Positions 36,320 through 44,470 are shown, counted from the stretch's first letter. The stretch: 64,000 bases of DNA from Thermohahella caldifontis (GCF_041153465.1 NZ_CP154858.1:1922001-1986000), one strand, 5' to 3'. Numbers and translations: made by a program. The notes: generated from the letters alone by a model not told the origin.

Positions 36320-36344
36320 GGCGGCCGGTCATGCGCCGGCCGCC
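36320..36344. terminator. Hairpin between convergent genes
   Basis: Perfect 9-bp stem GGCGGCCGG / CCGGCCGCC with a 7-base loop, placed between the DUF4340 and binding-protein stop codons. It lacks a T-run, so termination is likely but not classical. Confidence 0.6.
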
Positions 36345-36345
36345 T

Positions 36346-37134
36346 TCACTGATAGCGTTTCATGGCCTTGGCCATGACGGCATCCCGTACAACGGCGATC
36401 TCGTCCCAGATCTTCATGGCCAGATCCCGATGCTTTTCCATGAAAGCGTGGCTGAAGATCAGGTAGTAATGCTTGGTACGCAGTGGCGGCTCAAGTTTTT
36501 CGATCTTGCCCTCCGGATCATGAGCAGCCAGCCACGGATCCGCCACGCAGTCCTGATGAGCCATGGCCGAGATCCGGCCGAGCTGCAGCATCCGGAAGCC
36601 CTTTTCCGTGCCTCTCGCCTCAAACACCTTCAGGCCAAGCTGGCGCAGATCCTCAGCGATGGAATACCCCTCATTGGCACCGATCACAATGTTGCCCCCC
36701 CGCACAGTCTTGCCATCCCAGATCACCGGCTCACCCTTCATTCGGTACAGATAGTAGGACAGTGTGGCCAGCCGCCTTGAGGGATCAGGCAAGCCGTTTC
36801 GCTCCGGGTAGACCCCTTGCCGGGTGCGTTCAGGCTCATAGGAATACATGAAGGCGCCCTCCAGCTCATTCTTGCCCAGGGCCCAGAGCACACGCTTGTT
36901 GGGATAACGGATAAACTCGAACCGGATGCCCAGGCGCGCCCTCACTTCCCTGATCACTTCGAAAGCGATGCCGGGCGGTGACTGGTCATGGCCGATCTGC
37001 CAGGGTGGCGCCGGGATTTCGGAGTACCCCAGCCTGACCGTTACCTCTTCTGCCCGGGCGGACACCACCAGCAGGCAGAACATGGCGGCCATGCAGGATC
37101 TGAGCACGAAACGGATGATGCGTGCAGTCGCCAC
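36346..37134 (-). CDS. Periplasmic solute-binding protein (SBP_bac_3 type)
   Basis: A 262-residue exported protein. After a signal peptide (SCMAAMFCLLVVSARA) it reads VRLGYSEIPAPPWQIG, then GIAFEVIREVRARLGI, a YSYEPERTRQGVYPE segment and VRGGNIVIGANEGYSIAEDLRQLGL, typical of family-3 binding proteins. No transporter genes adjoin it. It is the third member of this superfamily in the window but clearly distinct from the tandem pair at 25.5-27.2 kb. Ligand unknown. Orphans of this type may serve as sensory or redox-linked receptors, which is only an inference. Confidence 0.78.
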   Translation of the reverse strand: MATARIIRFVLRSCMAAMFCLLVVSARAEEVTVRLGYSEIPAPPWQIGHDQSPPGIAFEVIREVRARLGIRFEFIRYPNKRVLWALGKNELEGAFMYSYEPERTRQGVYPERNGLPDPSRRLATLSYYLYRMKGEPVIWDGKTVRGGNIVIGANEGYSIAEDLRQLGLKVFEARGTEKGFRMLQLGRISAMAHQDCVADPWLAAHDPEGKIEKLEPPLRTKHYYLIFSHAFMEKHRDLAMKIWDEIAVVRDAVMAKAMKRYQ

Positions 37135-37224
37135 GCCTTCCTCCCCAGTGATTCCGGACGTTACAGACAGTGTAGTCCAGAAAACCGGCCATCACCGAAT
37201 ATCACGGACAGCGTGGGCACAGCG

Positions 37225-37252
37225 CAAAAAAATCCCCGGTCCATGCCGGGGA
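37225..37252 (-). terminator. Rho-independent terminator of the cytochrome c5 gene
   Basis: Read on the minus strand: ATCCCCGG / CCGGGGAT with a short loop, followed by seven Ts, 27 bases after the cytochrome stop codon. Confidence 0.9.
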
Positions 37253-37278
37253 TCTTCGGGGCCTGGTGAATACGTGGC

Positions 37279-37695
37279 TTACTGGCTCTTGCTCACCATG
37301 TATTCCACGGCATTCCGGATTTCTTCATCCGAGCAGTTGCCGCATCCGCCCTTGGGAGGCATGACGTTGATGCCGTTCAATGCATGCTGCAGCAGCGTGT
37401 CCTCGCCCTGAGCAATACGCGGTGCCCAGGCATCCTTGTCGCCAACCTTGGGTGCACCGGCCGCACCGGTGCTGTGGCAACCGGCACACACGGCATTGAA
37501 CACTTCCTCACCTCCGCGGGCTGCCGCAGCGACAGGAGCCGGTGCCGCGCTGGCACAGGGATCGCCCGCCACACAGACGGTGCTTACCGGCTTGACCCGC
37601 TCGGCAATCTTGTCAGTTTGTGCACCCGCAGATACCAGCCCGGAAAGGGTAACCAGGGATGCTGCCATTACCACCAGTTTGATCAGAGCCTTCAC
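37279..37695 (-). CDS. Cytochrome c5 family monohaem protein
   Basis: A 138-residue periplasmic electron carrier. It has a signal peptide (MKALIKLVVMAASLVTLSGLVSA), one haem-attachment motif CAGCH in VFNAVCAGCHSTGAAGAPKVGDKDAW, axial methionine in GINVMPPKGGCGNCSDEEIRNAVEYM, and the extra cysteine pair GGCGNC that forms the disulfide characteristic of cytochromes c5. The linker before the haem domain contains two further cysteines (VCVAGDPCASAA), which is less usual. It probably passes electrons to terminal oxidases. A terminator follows; it is a single-gene unit. Confidence 0.92.
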   Translation of the reverse strand: MKALIKLVVMAASLVTLSGLVSAGAQTDKIAERVKPVSTVCVAGDPCASAAPAPVAAAARGGEEVFNAVCAGCHSTGAAGAPKVGDKDAWAPRIAQGEDTLLQHALNGINVMPPKGGCGNCSDEEIRNAVEYMVSKSQ

Positions 37696-37911
37696 AACGA
37701 TTCCTCATCAGCCGTTCATTTTTTGAGTAAGCGCATTATACCCCTGACCCCATAAAAATAAAGGGAATCGCAGCGATCCTCCCCCTTTTCCACCAATCCC
37801 CCCTCCCACCCCCTCCACAAAAAATGTGCAGATGAAGGATGTGCCTGACATCCGCCTGATCAAACATGACCCTGCCTCATTCCAATAACAAACCTGCACA
37901 AGGACACAACT

Positions 37912-40900
37912 ATGGCAACACGACACCCTTTCCGGCATGCAACGCTCCTGGCGTTCTCTGCCCTGTTGCTGACCGCCTGTGGTGGCAGCGGCGGAGGCGG
38001 ATCGGACTCCGCTACCACACCCCCTTCCGGCACCGGCAGCGGCACACCACCTGCAGCCAACCTGGTCAGCCTGACTGACGGACAGGTCGCGCTCTACTAC
38101 AAGCGTGATGACGACAGCTATGACGGCTGGGGTCTGCACCTCTGGAACGGCGGTGACTGTACCGCACTGGCGGACAGCAGCCTGCAAGGCGTGGACTGGG
38201 CCAACCCGAAGGCGGCAGATGGCATCAGCCCGGATTATGGCGCGTACTACATTCTGAATACGACGGCCAGCACCGGCTGCATCAACTTCATCATTCACAA
38301 GGGCGACGAGAAGGCCCTGGGCAGCGCCGACAAGCAATTCGACCTGAGCCAGGGCCGTTATGCCTTTACCTTCCATGGCAACAGCACCGTGTACTACGAG
38401 CCGGTGACCACGGCGCCCGTGCAGCTTGAAGGCGCGGCGGCGCACTGGCTTTCCCCGTCAGAGCTGGTCTATCAGGCCGGCGACGGCAATACGGTCACCC
38501 TGTACTACTCGCAAACGGCCGGCATTACGGTGGACGTCAATGCCGATCCGCCGGTATCCGGCGGGACTGCGGTCAGCCTGACCGCCGGTACGCTGTCGGA
38601 TGCCACCAAGGCCGCCTTCCCGCATCTGGCCAGCTGGTCCGCCTGGCAGCCGGATGTGACGGCAGAGCAGGCCGCCACGCTTGCCCGGTCGCAACTGGTG
38701 GTGGCAGAGACCACTCCCGCTGGTAAACTGGTGAAGGCCACCCAGGTCCAGACCCCCGGCCTGATTGATGCCCTGTTCTACACGGACGCACCACTGGGTG
38801 CCCGGGTGGAATCGGACGGGGTGCACTTCGATCTCTGGGCACCCACGGCCCAATCGGTAACGCTGCATCTGTATGACGCAGACAAAAACGAACTGTCCGG
38901 GTCGCCGGTCAGCATGACCCGCGGTGACAAGGGTGTCTGGACTTATGTGGGCGACAGCAGCCTCAACCGCACCTACTATCGCTACGAGATAACGGTCTAT
39001 CATCCGGCAACCGGCAAGGTCGAAACCCTGACCGTTACCGACCCCTGGTCGCTCAGCCTGTCTGCCAACAGCCAATACTCCCAGGTGGTGGATCTGGATG
39101 ATGCGGACCTCAAGCCGGCGGGCTGGGATTCACAGACCGTGCCCACCGTTTCCGCACCGGAAGACGCCACCATCTATGAAACCCATATCCGGGATTTTTC
39201 CGCCTCGGATCCCACCGTCCCGGAAGCCCATCGCGGCAAGTATCTGGCCTTCACGGATTCGGGCACGGATGGCATGACCCATCTTCAGGCGCTGAAAACC
39301 GCAGGTCTGACTCACGTCCAACTGCTGCCGGCCTTCGACATCGCCACCATTGACGAAGATCCGGCCAGCCGGGTGGATCTGGACAATACCGTCGCCGAAC
39401 TCTGCGCGCTCAAGGCCTCCGCAGCCGTTTGTTCGGATACCGCCGTCTCCCGGAGCATGACCCTGCGCGCGCTGCTGGAAAGCTACGACCCCACCACCGG
39501 GAAGGCCCAGGCCCTGATGAACGACCTGCGCAGTCTGGACAGCTTCAACTGGGGCTATGATCCTTATCACTACAGCACACCGGAAGGCAGCTATGCCACC
39601 AATCCCGAGGGCACGCCCCGGATTGTGGAGTTCCGCCAGATGGTCAAGGCTCTGCATGACCTGGGACTGCGCGTGGTGATGGACGTGGTGTACAACCACA
39701 CCAATGCCTCGGGCGTGGCGGACAAGTCCGTGCTCGACAAGGTGGTGCCCGGCTATTATCACCGCCTGGATGACACCACCGGCGATGTGGCCAATTCCAC
39801 CTGCTGCGCCAATACGGCTTCGGAGCACCGGATGATGGCCCGCCTCATGCGCGACTCGCTGGTGGTCTGGGCCCGCGATTACAAGATCGACGGCTTCCGC
39901 TTCGATCTCATGGGTCACCACATGAAACAGAACATGATCGATGCGCTGGCGGCCGTACAGGCCGTGGACCCGGATACCTACTTCTACGGCGAAGGCTGGA
40001 ACTTCGGCGAGGTGGCCGACAATGCCCGCGGCACCAACGCCACACAGCTCAACATGGCCGGTACGGGAATCGGCACGTTCAGCGACCGGCTGCGGGATGC
40101 GGTGCGTGGCGGTGGTCCCTTCGACAGCATGGATGCCCTGCGCACCAATCAGGGTTTCGCCAATGGACTGTATACTCTGCCCAATGAGAAGAACAGCGGG
40201 GCCGATACCGAGAAAACCCGGTTGCTGGAGTTGGCGGACATCATCCGCGTGGGCCTGGCGGGCAACCTGAAGGACTTTGTGTTCACCAACAAGGATGGCA
40301 TCAACGTCACCGGCAAGGACGTGGATTATAACGGCCAGCCTGCAGGTTACACCGATGACCCGCAGGAAGTGATCAGCTATGTGTCCAAGCATGACAATCA
40401 GACCCTGTGGGACAACAACCAGTACAAGATTGCGTCCTCCGTGCCCACCGAAGACCGGGTGAGAATGCAGTTGCTGGGCTTGAGCTTCCCGTTGTTTGGC
40501 CAGGGCGTGCCCTTCATCCACATGGGCAGCGAGCTGTTGCGTTCCAAGTCCATGCAGCGGGACAGCTATGACTCGGGTGACTGGTTCAACCGGGTGGACT
40601 TCAGCAAGCAGGACAACAACTGGAACGTGGGTCTGCCGCGGCAGGACAAGGATGGTGACAACTGGCCGCTGATCCTGACCATTCTGGCCGATACCAATGC
40701 CGACCCCACATCCACGGACATTGATCTGGCTGACCAGGTATTCCGCGAGCTGCTGAGCATTCGCAACAGCTCACCCCTGTTCCACCTGACCACCCGGGAC
40801 GAGGTGATGAAACGGGTGGATTTCCGCAACACCGGCAAGCACCAGATCCCCGGCGTGATCGCCATGTCCATTGATGACGGCCTCTCTGCCGGTGCAGATC

Positions 40901-41484
40901 TGGACAGCCAGCACGAGGCCATTGTGGTGATCTTCAACGGCACCAACCAGTCTCAAACGCTGGATATTCCCGGCGCCTCGGGCTTTGCCCTGCATCCGGT
41001 GCAACAGACCTCGGCCGACACGCGCATCCGCAGCGCCAGCGTGAGCGGCAGCCAGTTCACCGTCCCAGCCCTGACCACGACCGTGTTCGTCAAGGCGCAG
41101 AGTGGTGCACAGGGCAACGGCCTGCCGGTGGAGGCCAAGTCACTGGGTGAACGGCCGCCCTATGGGAATACCACGGTGTATCTGCGCGGCAGCCTGAATG
41201 GCTGGGCGACAGACAACCCGCTGAACTTCGAGGGCGGCGGCGTCTATGCATCCACCGTCACCCTGACGGCCGGCACCTACGAGTTCAAGTTTGCCAATGA
41301 GAACTGGACGTCACCCAACATTGGCTGGGGCGGTTTCACCACCGCTGCGGACTCGATCGCCCTGAGTGATCCGGGTAACGGGAACATTCAGGTCGTGATT
41401 CCTGCCGACGGCGACTATGTGTTCACGCTCAATGCTGCCGACACCAGCGCCCTGCAGGTGAGCGTGAAGGCCGCCATGCCCTGA
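37912..41484 (+). CDS. Pullulanase-type alpha-1,6-glucosidase, surface lipoprotein
   Basis: A 1190-residue debranching enzyme that cleaves alpha-1,6 bonds in pullulan, starch or glycogen. The signal peptide ends in lipobox L-L-T-A-C (Cys 23), followed by a Gly/Ser linker. In order: a pullulanase-associated PUD domain (DDSYDGWGLHLWNGGDC), an N2-type domain, CBM48 (GVHFDLWAPTAQSVTLHLYD), the GH13 barrel, DUF3372, and a C-terminal starch-binding-like beta domain from about 1085 (TTVYLRGSLNGW). FNWGYDP marks type I pullulanases; the nucleophile is in DGFRFDLMGHH, the acid/base Glu in FYGEGWNFGE and the third acid in VSKHDNQT. AAGGAC precedes the ATG. The terminator at 41519 follows. Confidence 0.93.
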   Translation: MATRHPFRHATLLAFSALLLTACGGSGGGGSDSATTPPSGTGSGTPPAANLVSLTDGQVALYYKRDDDSYDGWGLHLWNGGDCTALADSSLQGVDWANPKAADGISPDYGAYYILNTTASTGCINFIIHKGDEKALGSADKQFDLSQGRYAFTFHGNSTVYYEPVTTAPVQLEGAAAHWLSPSELVYQAGDGNTVTLYYSQTAGITVDVNADPPVSGGTAVSLTAGTLSDATKAAFPHLASWSAWQPDVTAEQAATLARSQLVVAETTPAGKLVKATQVQTPGLIDALFYTDAPLGARVESDGVHFDLWAPTAQSVTLHLYDADKNELSGSPVSMTRGDKGVWTYVGDSSLNRTYYRYEITVYHPATGKVETLTVTDPWSLSLSANSQYSQVVDLDDADLKPAGWDSQTVPTVSAPEDATIYETHIRDFSASDPTVPEAHRGKYLAFTDSGTDGMTHLQALKTAGLTHVQLLPAFDIATIDEDPASRVDLDNTVAELCALKASAAVCSDTAVSRSMTLRALLESYDPTTGKAQALMNDLRSLDSFNWGYDPYHYSTPEGSYATNPEGTPRIVEFRQMVKALHDLGLRVVMDVVYNHTNASGVADKSVLDKVVPGYYHRLDDTTGDVANSTCCANTASEHRMMARLMRDSLVVWARDYKIDGFRFDLMGHHMKQNMIDALAAVQAVDPDTYFYGEGWNFGEVADNARGTNATQLNMAGTGIGTFSDRLRDAVRGGGPFDSMDALRTNQGFANGLYTLPNEKNSGADTEKTRLLELADIIRVGLAGNLKDFVFTNKDGINVTGKDVDYNGQPAGYTDDPQEVISYVSKHDNQTLWDNNQYKIASSVPTEDRVRMQLLGLSFPLFGQGVPFIHMGSELLRSKSMQRDSYDSGDWFNRVDFSKQDNNWNVGLPRQDKDGDNWPLILTILADTNADPTSTDIDLADQVFRELLSIRNSSPLFHLTTRDEVMKRVDFRNTGKHQIPGVIAMSIDDGLSAGADLDSQHEAIVVIFNGTNQSQTLDIPGASGFALHPVQQTSADTRIRSASVSGSQFTVPALTTTVFVKAQSGAQGNGLPVEAKSLGERPPYGNTTVYLRGSLNGWATDNPLNFEGGGVYASTVTLTAGTYEFKFANENWTSPNIGWGGFTTAADSIALSDPGNGNIQVVIPADGDYVFTLNAADTSALQVSVKAAMP

Positions 41485-41518
41485 AGCAGAAGGATCTTTC
41501 CTGTGTCATCGGCCCTTT

Positions 41519-41545
41519 ACCGCCACCTTCGGGTGGCGGTTTTTT
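41519..41545 (+). terminator. Rho-independent terminator of the pullulanase gene
   Basis: Perfect 9-bp stem ACCGCCACC / GGTGGCGGT with a TTCG tetraloop, then T6 starting at the last stem base. It marks the border between host-like sequence and the AT-richer island. Confidence 0.92.
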
Positions 41546-41614
41546 ATGGTTCATCGCGCGTTTCGTATCTGTTCGTTCGGACTATCCGATATGGGCGCGT
41601 TTTTCAGCAGTTCC

Positions 41615-41866
41615 CTAAAGCACTATTGAAAACTTGTCAGCCCAACGTTTGGCTTCGTCTCTGTTTACAGCACCTTCCTTTATATGGGCTTTGAGCATGG
41701 TGCCAAGCAGCTCCTTCAAGCGATCTTCTGATGTAAATTCTTCTATATCACCGCGCCCCCGAATTCCATGTTCTCTCTCCCCGACGAAATATCTGTATCC
41801 GTCAAACCGGCCTACGCCATAATCCTCTTGTGCGTATTCATCCCATTTATGAATACCCCAATCCAT
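41615..41866 (-). CDS. Small hypothetical protein in the integron island
   Basis: Not recognised. The 83-residue acidic protein begins MDWGIHKWDEYAQEDYGVGRFDGYRYFVGERE and ends in a helical stretch (LKELLGTMLKAHIKEGAVNRDEAKRWADKFSIVL). The ATG at 41866 has a very good GGAGGAGAC ribosome site, which argues for real translation. Base composition is clearly more AT-rich than the flanking pullulanase gene. It lies downstream of, and on the same strand as, the truncated integron integrase, where the missing catalytic half of that gene would be. It overlaps the preceding small open frame by 55 bases. Confidence 0.55.
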   Translation of the reverse strand: MDWGIHKWDEYAQEDYGVGRFDGYRYFVGEREHGIRGRGDIEEFTSEDRLKELLGTMLKAHIKEGAVNRDEAKRWADKFSIVL

Positions 41867-42009
41867 GTCTCCTCCAACACCTCCCCCACAAGCAGGTGTT
41901 CAAGCACGGACTCAGTATTCTTCAGTTCAGACAACCTGTTCAAGCAATATTTAATGGCCCATCCAGAACCAATCCGTAATGAACCCATATCAAATATTTC
42001 TCTCTTCAT
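41812..42009 (-). CDS. Possible small hypothetical protein next to truncated integrase
   Basis: A 65-residue open frame from an ATG at 42009 (MKREIFDMGSLRIGSGWAIKYCLNRLSELKN, then TESVLEHLLVGEVLEETWIG). It starts just before the stop of the integrase remnant. No clear ribosome site is seen, and it overlaps the better-supported 83-residue gene, so translation may be coupled. Alternatively the two frames are halves of one broken gene. No homologue recognised. Confidence 0.35.
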   Translation of the reverse strand: MKREIFDMGSLRIGSGWAIKYCLNRLSELKNTESVLEHLLVGEVLEETWIGVFINGMNTHKRIMA

Positions 42010-42013
42010 CAAA

Positions 42014-42324
42014 TTAAGGACCTCTGAAAAACTCTCCAACGTCTTGCCCCATGAACTCACGGAACAGGAAAATCAGTGCATTAAATGCCGTGCGTGGCGT
42101 ATTGATGGAACAGAGCTGGTCCACCGCAAGGTGTGACAAAAATGGTCCGATATCCGACACTCGCATCTCTTCTGCTGAACCGTAGCCATGAAATCGTAAA
42201 AGCGGCGCACCCAGAAGCTGTAGGTCTTTTCCGTCTTGTAGGCTAAGTTCCGGGCGCGAATATAACGCCTGAACCGATCTATAAATCGGTTTGAATCGGC
42301 TGGAATCGGTGCGCGAACATCCAT
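42014..42324 (-). pseudogene. intI: Truncated, frame-shifted integron integrase (IntI N-terminus)
   Basis: The first 83-codon frame begins SNRFIDRFRRYIRARNLAYKTEKTYSFWVRRF. The next frame continues with LRFHGYGSAEEM, VSDIGPFLSHLAVDQL and SINTPRTAFNALIFLFREFMGQD, the conserved SAM-like core-binding half of integron integrases. The break is at a four-T run on the coding strand (42198-42201); one more T restores it. After GQDVGEFF the similarity stops at a TAA, so the catalytic half (the R-H-R-Y tyrosine recombinase domain, about 200 residues) is absent. The gene is divergent from the cassette array, exactly the expected integron layout. It cannot recombine, with or without the frameshift. Confidence 0.82.
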
Positions 42325-42353
42325 TGTAACGTGCCTTCTGCTCCGTGATTTTT

Positions 42354-42369
42354 ATGTCTATATATACAG
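42354..42369 (-). promoter_or_regulatory. LexA-type SOS box upstream of intI
   Basis: Minus-strand CTGT-ATATATAG-ACAT matches the gamma-proteobacterial LexA box CTGT-N8-ACAG at seven of eight fixed positions, with the usual alternating AT core. It ends 30 bases before the integrase ATG, the position known for SOS-controlled integron integrases. Confidence 0.72.
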
Positions 42370-42621
42370 TATTGAAGTGTTGTAACGCAAGAGTTGATCA
42401 GGGTAGGCTGCGCGGAACTTTTGATCCTGCGGTTATGTGGAAAATAGTGCCAGGCCGTCATGCTATCCCGGATATTGCGACACATCTGACGCCTATCTGC
42501 CGGACAGGTGACGCCTTTTGATGTATGTTGGGGTTGCAAAGAATTGTTTTTGATGCGAAATTTGACACCGGAGAATAGACGAGCTCTTGGGAGATAGCAC
42601 CAGTGTGTCATTGAATAAAAT

Positions 42622-42628
42622 GTTATGC
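42622..42628 (+). other. attI-like core site GTTATGC
   Basis: GTTATGC lies 35 bases before the first cassette gene, in ATGTTATGCGCC. It has the G-TTA crossover form and matches the core that ends attC3 (GGCGTTATGC). This is where the first cassette should have been inserted. Confidence 0.6.
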
Positions 42629-42662
42629 GCCAAATGATTTAATCCATTTAAAGGAGAAAGGA

Positions 42663-43049
42663 ATGGCTAAGGCAAAAGTAATATTTCAGAAACTGATCCA
42701 GGACTCTCAAGATTACGGAAGTGATGATCAGCACATGGTTTCAAGAGCATTCTTCACCGTAGACGTTGAAGGTAACGTCTCGGGAGAAGCTTATGTGGAT
42801 ATAAAGCAGCCTGTAGGTTCCGACTTCGAAACAACACCCCTAGAAGTCTCAAGGCCTGTTGGATATAACGGGCCATTTAATTACGAGGCATTTAGACAGG
42901 CTGCTGAGGATTACTATCGAAGTTTGGTTGGTAGTCAAGGCTCTGGTATTCATATTGCCGGTGGTAGCAATATTCGAATGCAAAATAATACTTTCTTTCA
43001 GCAGGCGGTTGTTGAGGTTGAAGTCAGCAAAGAAAGTCCAGCATGGTAA
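42663..43049 (+). CDS. Integron cassette 1 hypothetical protein
   Basis: A 128-residue soluble protein I do not recognise. It starts MAKAKVIFQKLIQDSQDYGSDD and has a glycine/asparagine-rich end (SGIHIAGGSNIRMQNNTFFQQAVVEVEV) that looks beta-rich. The ATG at 42663 has a strong AAGGAG site. It is the first cassette after attI, the position that is normally best expressed. Codon use is much more AT-rich than that of the flanking chromosome. An attC site follows six bases after the stop region. Confidence 0.75.
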   Translation: MAKAKVIFQKLIQDSQDYGSDDQHMVSRAFFTVDVEGNVSGEAYVDIKQPVGSDFETTPLEVSRPVGYNGPFNYEAFRQAAEDYYRSLVGSQGSGIHIAGGSNIRMQNNTFFQQAVVEVEVSKESPAW

Positions 43050-43051
43050 GC

Positions 43052-43123
43052 GCATAACAAGGCGCTCGTTCGGACGCAAACTACGCTGCGCTTCGTTTGC
43101 GCCGCACAGCTTAAACGTTATAC
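43052..43123 (+). repeat. attC recombination site 1
   Basis: Starts GCATAACAAGGCGC and ends ACGTTATAC. The inside is strongly self-complementary (GACGCAAAC pairing with GTTTGCGCC). About 72 bases. This is the folded form used by integron integrases. Confidence 0.82.
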
Positions 43124-43138
43124 GTAAAGCGCCGCCAA

Positions 43139-43429
43139 ATGAAGAAAAATACAATTAAATCAATAGCTTTTGTTGCAGTCATTACTGTTGCCGCTTCCTT
43201 AGTAGCAGATATACCTTACATCTATACATTATGTGGTATTTCCGTTTGGGTTGCTGTTGGTCATTTAATTACACTAGACGATGATATGCCGGGTGAGTGG
43301 AGTAATCCGGATGAAAATAAAAAACATTGGCATCAATCTTTGTTAATATTGTTTTGCAAATTTGCTGTAGCGCTATTAATAGGTATATTAATATTTGTAT
43401 TTCCTGTTTTAGTAAAATTTGGGGCATAA
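43139..43429 (+). CDS. Integron cassette 2 small membrane protein
   Basis: A 96-residue, AT-rich gene for a protein with about three membrane spans (SIAFVAVITVAASLVADIPYIY, TLCGISVWVAVGHLI and LLILFCKFAVALLIGILIFVFPVLV) and a charged loop LDDDMPGEWSNPDENKKHWHQ. No family recognised. It begins 15 bases after attC1 and its stop codon falls inside the start of attC2, as is common for cassette genes. There is no clear ribosome site apart from a weak GCCGCC-flanked start. Confidence 0.68.
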   Translation: MKKNTIKSIAFVAVITVAASLVADIPYIYTLCGISVWVAVGHLITLDDDMPGEWSNPDENKKHWHQSLLILFCKFAVALLIGILIFVFPVLVKFGA

Positions 43430-43490
43430 AAATCAAAATATTGTGTATTATCAGCAGTTGTAGCAACAATCGTATAACAATGCGTTATGA
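43424..43490 (+). repeat. Probable degenerate attC site 2
   Basis: Begins GCATAAAAATC and ends GCGTTATGA, so the two outer boxes face each other as in attC, but the first box has lost its final C and the middle is less clearly self-complementary. A second TATAAC motif lies at 43473-43478. Confidence 0.5.
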
Positions 43491-43499
43491 GCTGTAAGT

Positions 43500-43829
43500 A
43501 TGAATGAAGAGTGGAACTTCGAAGAGAAATCATCAAGGTCAACCAAGGTCACAGTTTTACTGATAGTCTCTTTCGTAATTGGGGTTTCAGTTTGGGCCTA
43601 CTTCTTTCCTGTTATTACTTATTCCGCCGTATTTTGGGTAGGTATTGTTTTAATGGGCTTACCTCTTTATTGTGCTGCTGAGGATTTAGTTAACTTAGGT
43701 TTAGATCGTAAATTTATTAAAAACTGGCCTAGGTTTTTACGTTTAACTTATGGGATTATTTGGGTATTAATTTGTATGGCTATTTGCATGGCTGTCATTG
43801 GTGTTTTGTCATCAATGCTCGTGCAATGA
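43500..43829 (+). CDS. Integron cassette 3 small membrane protein
   Basis: A 109-residue protein with a charged N-terminus (MNEEWNFEEKSSRSTK) and three membrane spans (VTVLLIVSFVIGVSVWAYFF; SAVFWVGIVLMGLPLYC; IIWVLICMAICMAVIGVLSSML). A conserved-looking cytoplasmic loop AAEDLVNLGLDRKFIKNWPRF joins the last two. Not recognised. AT-rich like cassettes 1 and 2. It begins ten bases after the attC2 core. Confidence 0.68.
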   Translation: MNEEWNFEEKSSRSTKVTVLLIVSFVIGVSVWAYFFPVITYSAVFWVGIVLMGLPLYCAAEDLVNLGLDRKFIKNWPRFLRLTYGIIWVLICMAICMAVIGVLSSMLVQ

Positions 43830-43842
43830 CCGCAACTATGCT

Positions 43843-43943
43843 CATAACCAAAAGCACCAACGGACTCCATAATCTGTCGCGGTTTTTGCAAAGAAACGCA
43901 AAAGCCCCGCCAAATTATTACGCCGTTGTGCTAGGCGTTATGC
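43843..43943 (+). repeat. attC recombination site 3
   Basis: Starts CATAACCAAAAGC and ends TAGGCGTTATGC. The internal stem GGTTTTTGC pairs with GCAAAAGCC. About 101 bases. The first cassette core at 42622 has the same GTTATGC end. Confidence 0.8.
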
Positions 43944-43957
43944 CTCAGGAGAAGCCA

Positions 43958-44398
43958 ATGTTCGGGCTGTTTAAAACGAAATCTAAGCCAGAAATAAAGC
44001 GAGGCTCAGAAGCACCTGTTGAGCCTTTCGAAATTTTGCTGCCTGAAGAGTTAACTCAAGGCCAAATTCCAGATCTCCGTATTGGCTCAAAAGTACTTGA
44101 TATACTCCGGGCAAATGAAAATGATGTGCAAACTCTTGAAATCTTTGAAGGCATGCCCGTTGTGAATTCAAATAACGCTCAACTCAAAGAATTTGCAAAT
44201 GTTGTAAACGGCGCAAAACAAACGCCAGCTTTAAAAGAGCAAATTGGCTTAATGTGTTTTGCACCAAAGACACCTGATTCTCTAGGTGTGCTTTGCTGTC
44301 TCGTAAATGGTGTTCTGCATGAGTTCCATATTGCCAATCGCGGTGGCGGCGCAACATTGAACTATCAATTTACAAGGGTCGTACATGCAAAGGCATAA
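43958..44398 (+). CDS. Integron cassette 4 hypothetical protein
   Basis: A 146-residue soluble protein, not recognised. It begins MFGLFKTKSKPEIKRGSEAPVEPFEILLPEELTQ and continues through an alternating alpha/beta pattern to GVLCCLVNGVLHEFHIANRGGG. The ATG at 43958 has CAGGAGAA before it and lies 15 bases after the attC3 core. Open sequence further upstream belongs to cassette 3 and the attC site. The stop codon lies inside attC4 (GCATAAC). Composition is AT-rich relative to the host. Confidence 0.74.
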   Translation: MFGLFKTKSKPEIKRGSEAPVEPFEILLPEELTQGQIPDLRIGSKVLDILRANENDVQTLEIFEGMPVVNSNNAQLKEFANVVNGAKQTPALKEQIGLMCFAPKTPDSLGVLCCLVNGVLHEFHIANRGGGATLNYQFTRVVHAKA

Positions 44399-44470
44399 CA
44401 AGGCCATTAAATTCGCTCCCTACGGTCGCCGGACGCTCGCAAGCTCGCGCCGTTTATGGCGGCGTTATAA
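44393..44470 (+). repeat. attC recombination site 4
   Basis: Starts GCATAACAAGGCC and ends GGCGGCGTTATAA, with an inner stem of CGGTCGCCGGACGC-type sequence against GCGCCGTTTATGGCG. About 78 bases. This is the last recognisable attC before the IS element. Confidence 0.82.

Larger units (their letters stand above)
42325..42662. other. Divergent integron leader, attI region
   Basis: About 340 bases between the integrase remnant and the first cassette gene. Apart from the LexA-type box and the core site at 42622-42628, I see no coding frame. By analogy with other integrons it should hold attI and the promoters of intI and the cassettes. A direct repeat of TGACGCC occurs at about 42490 and 42510. 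Confidence 0.55.
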
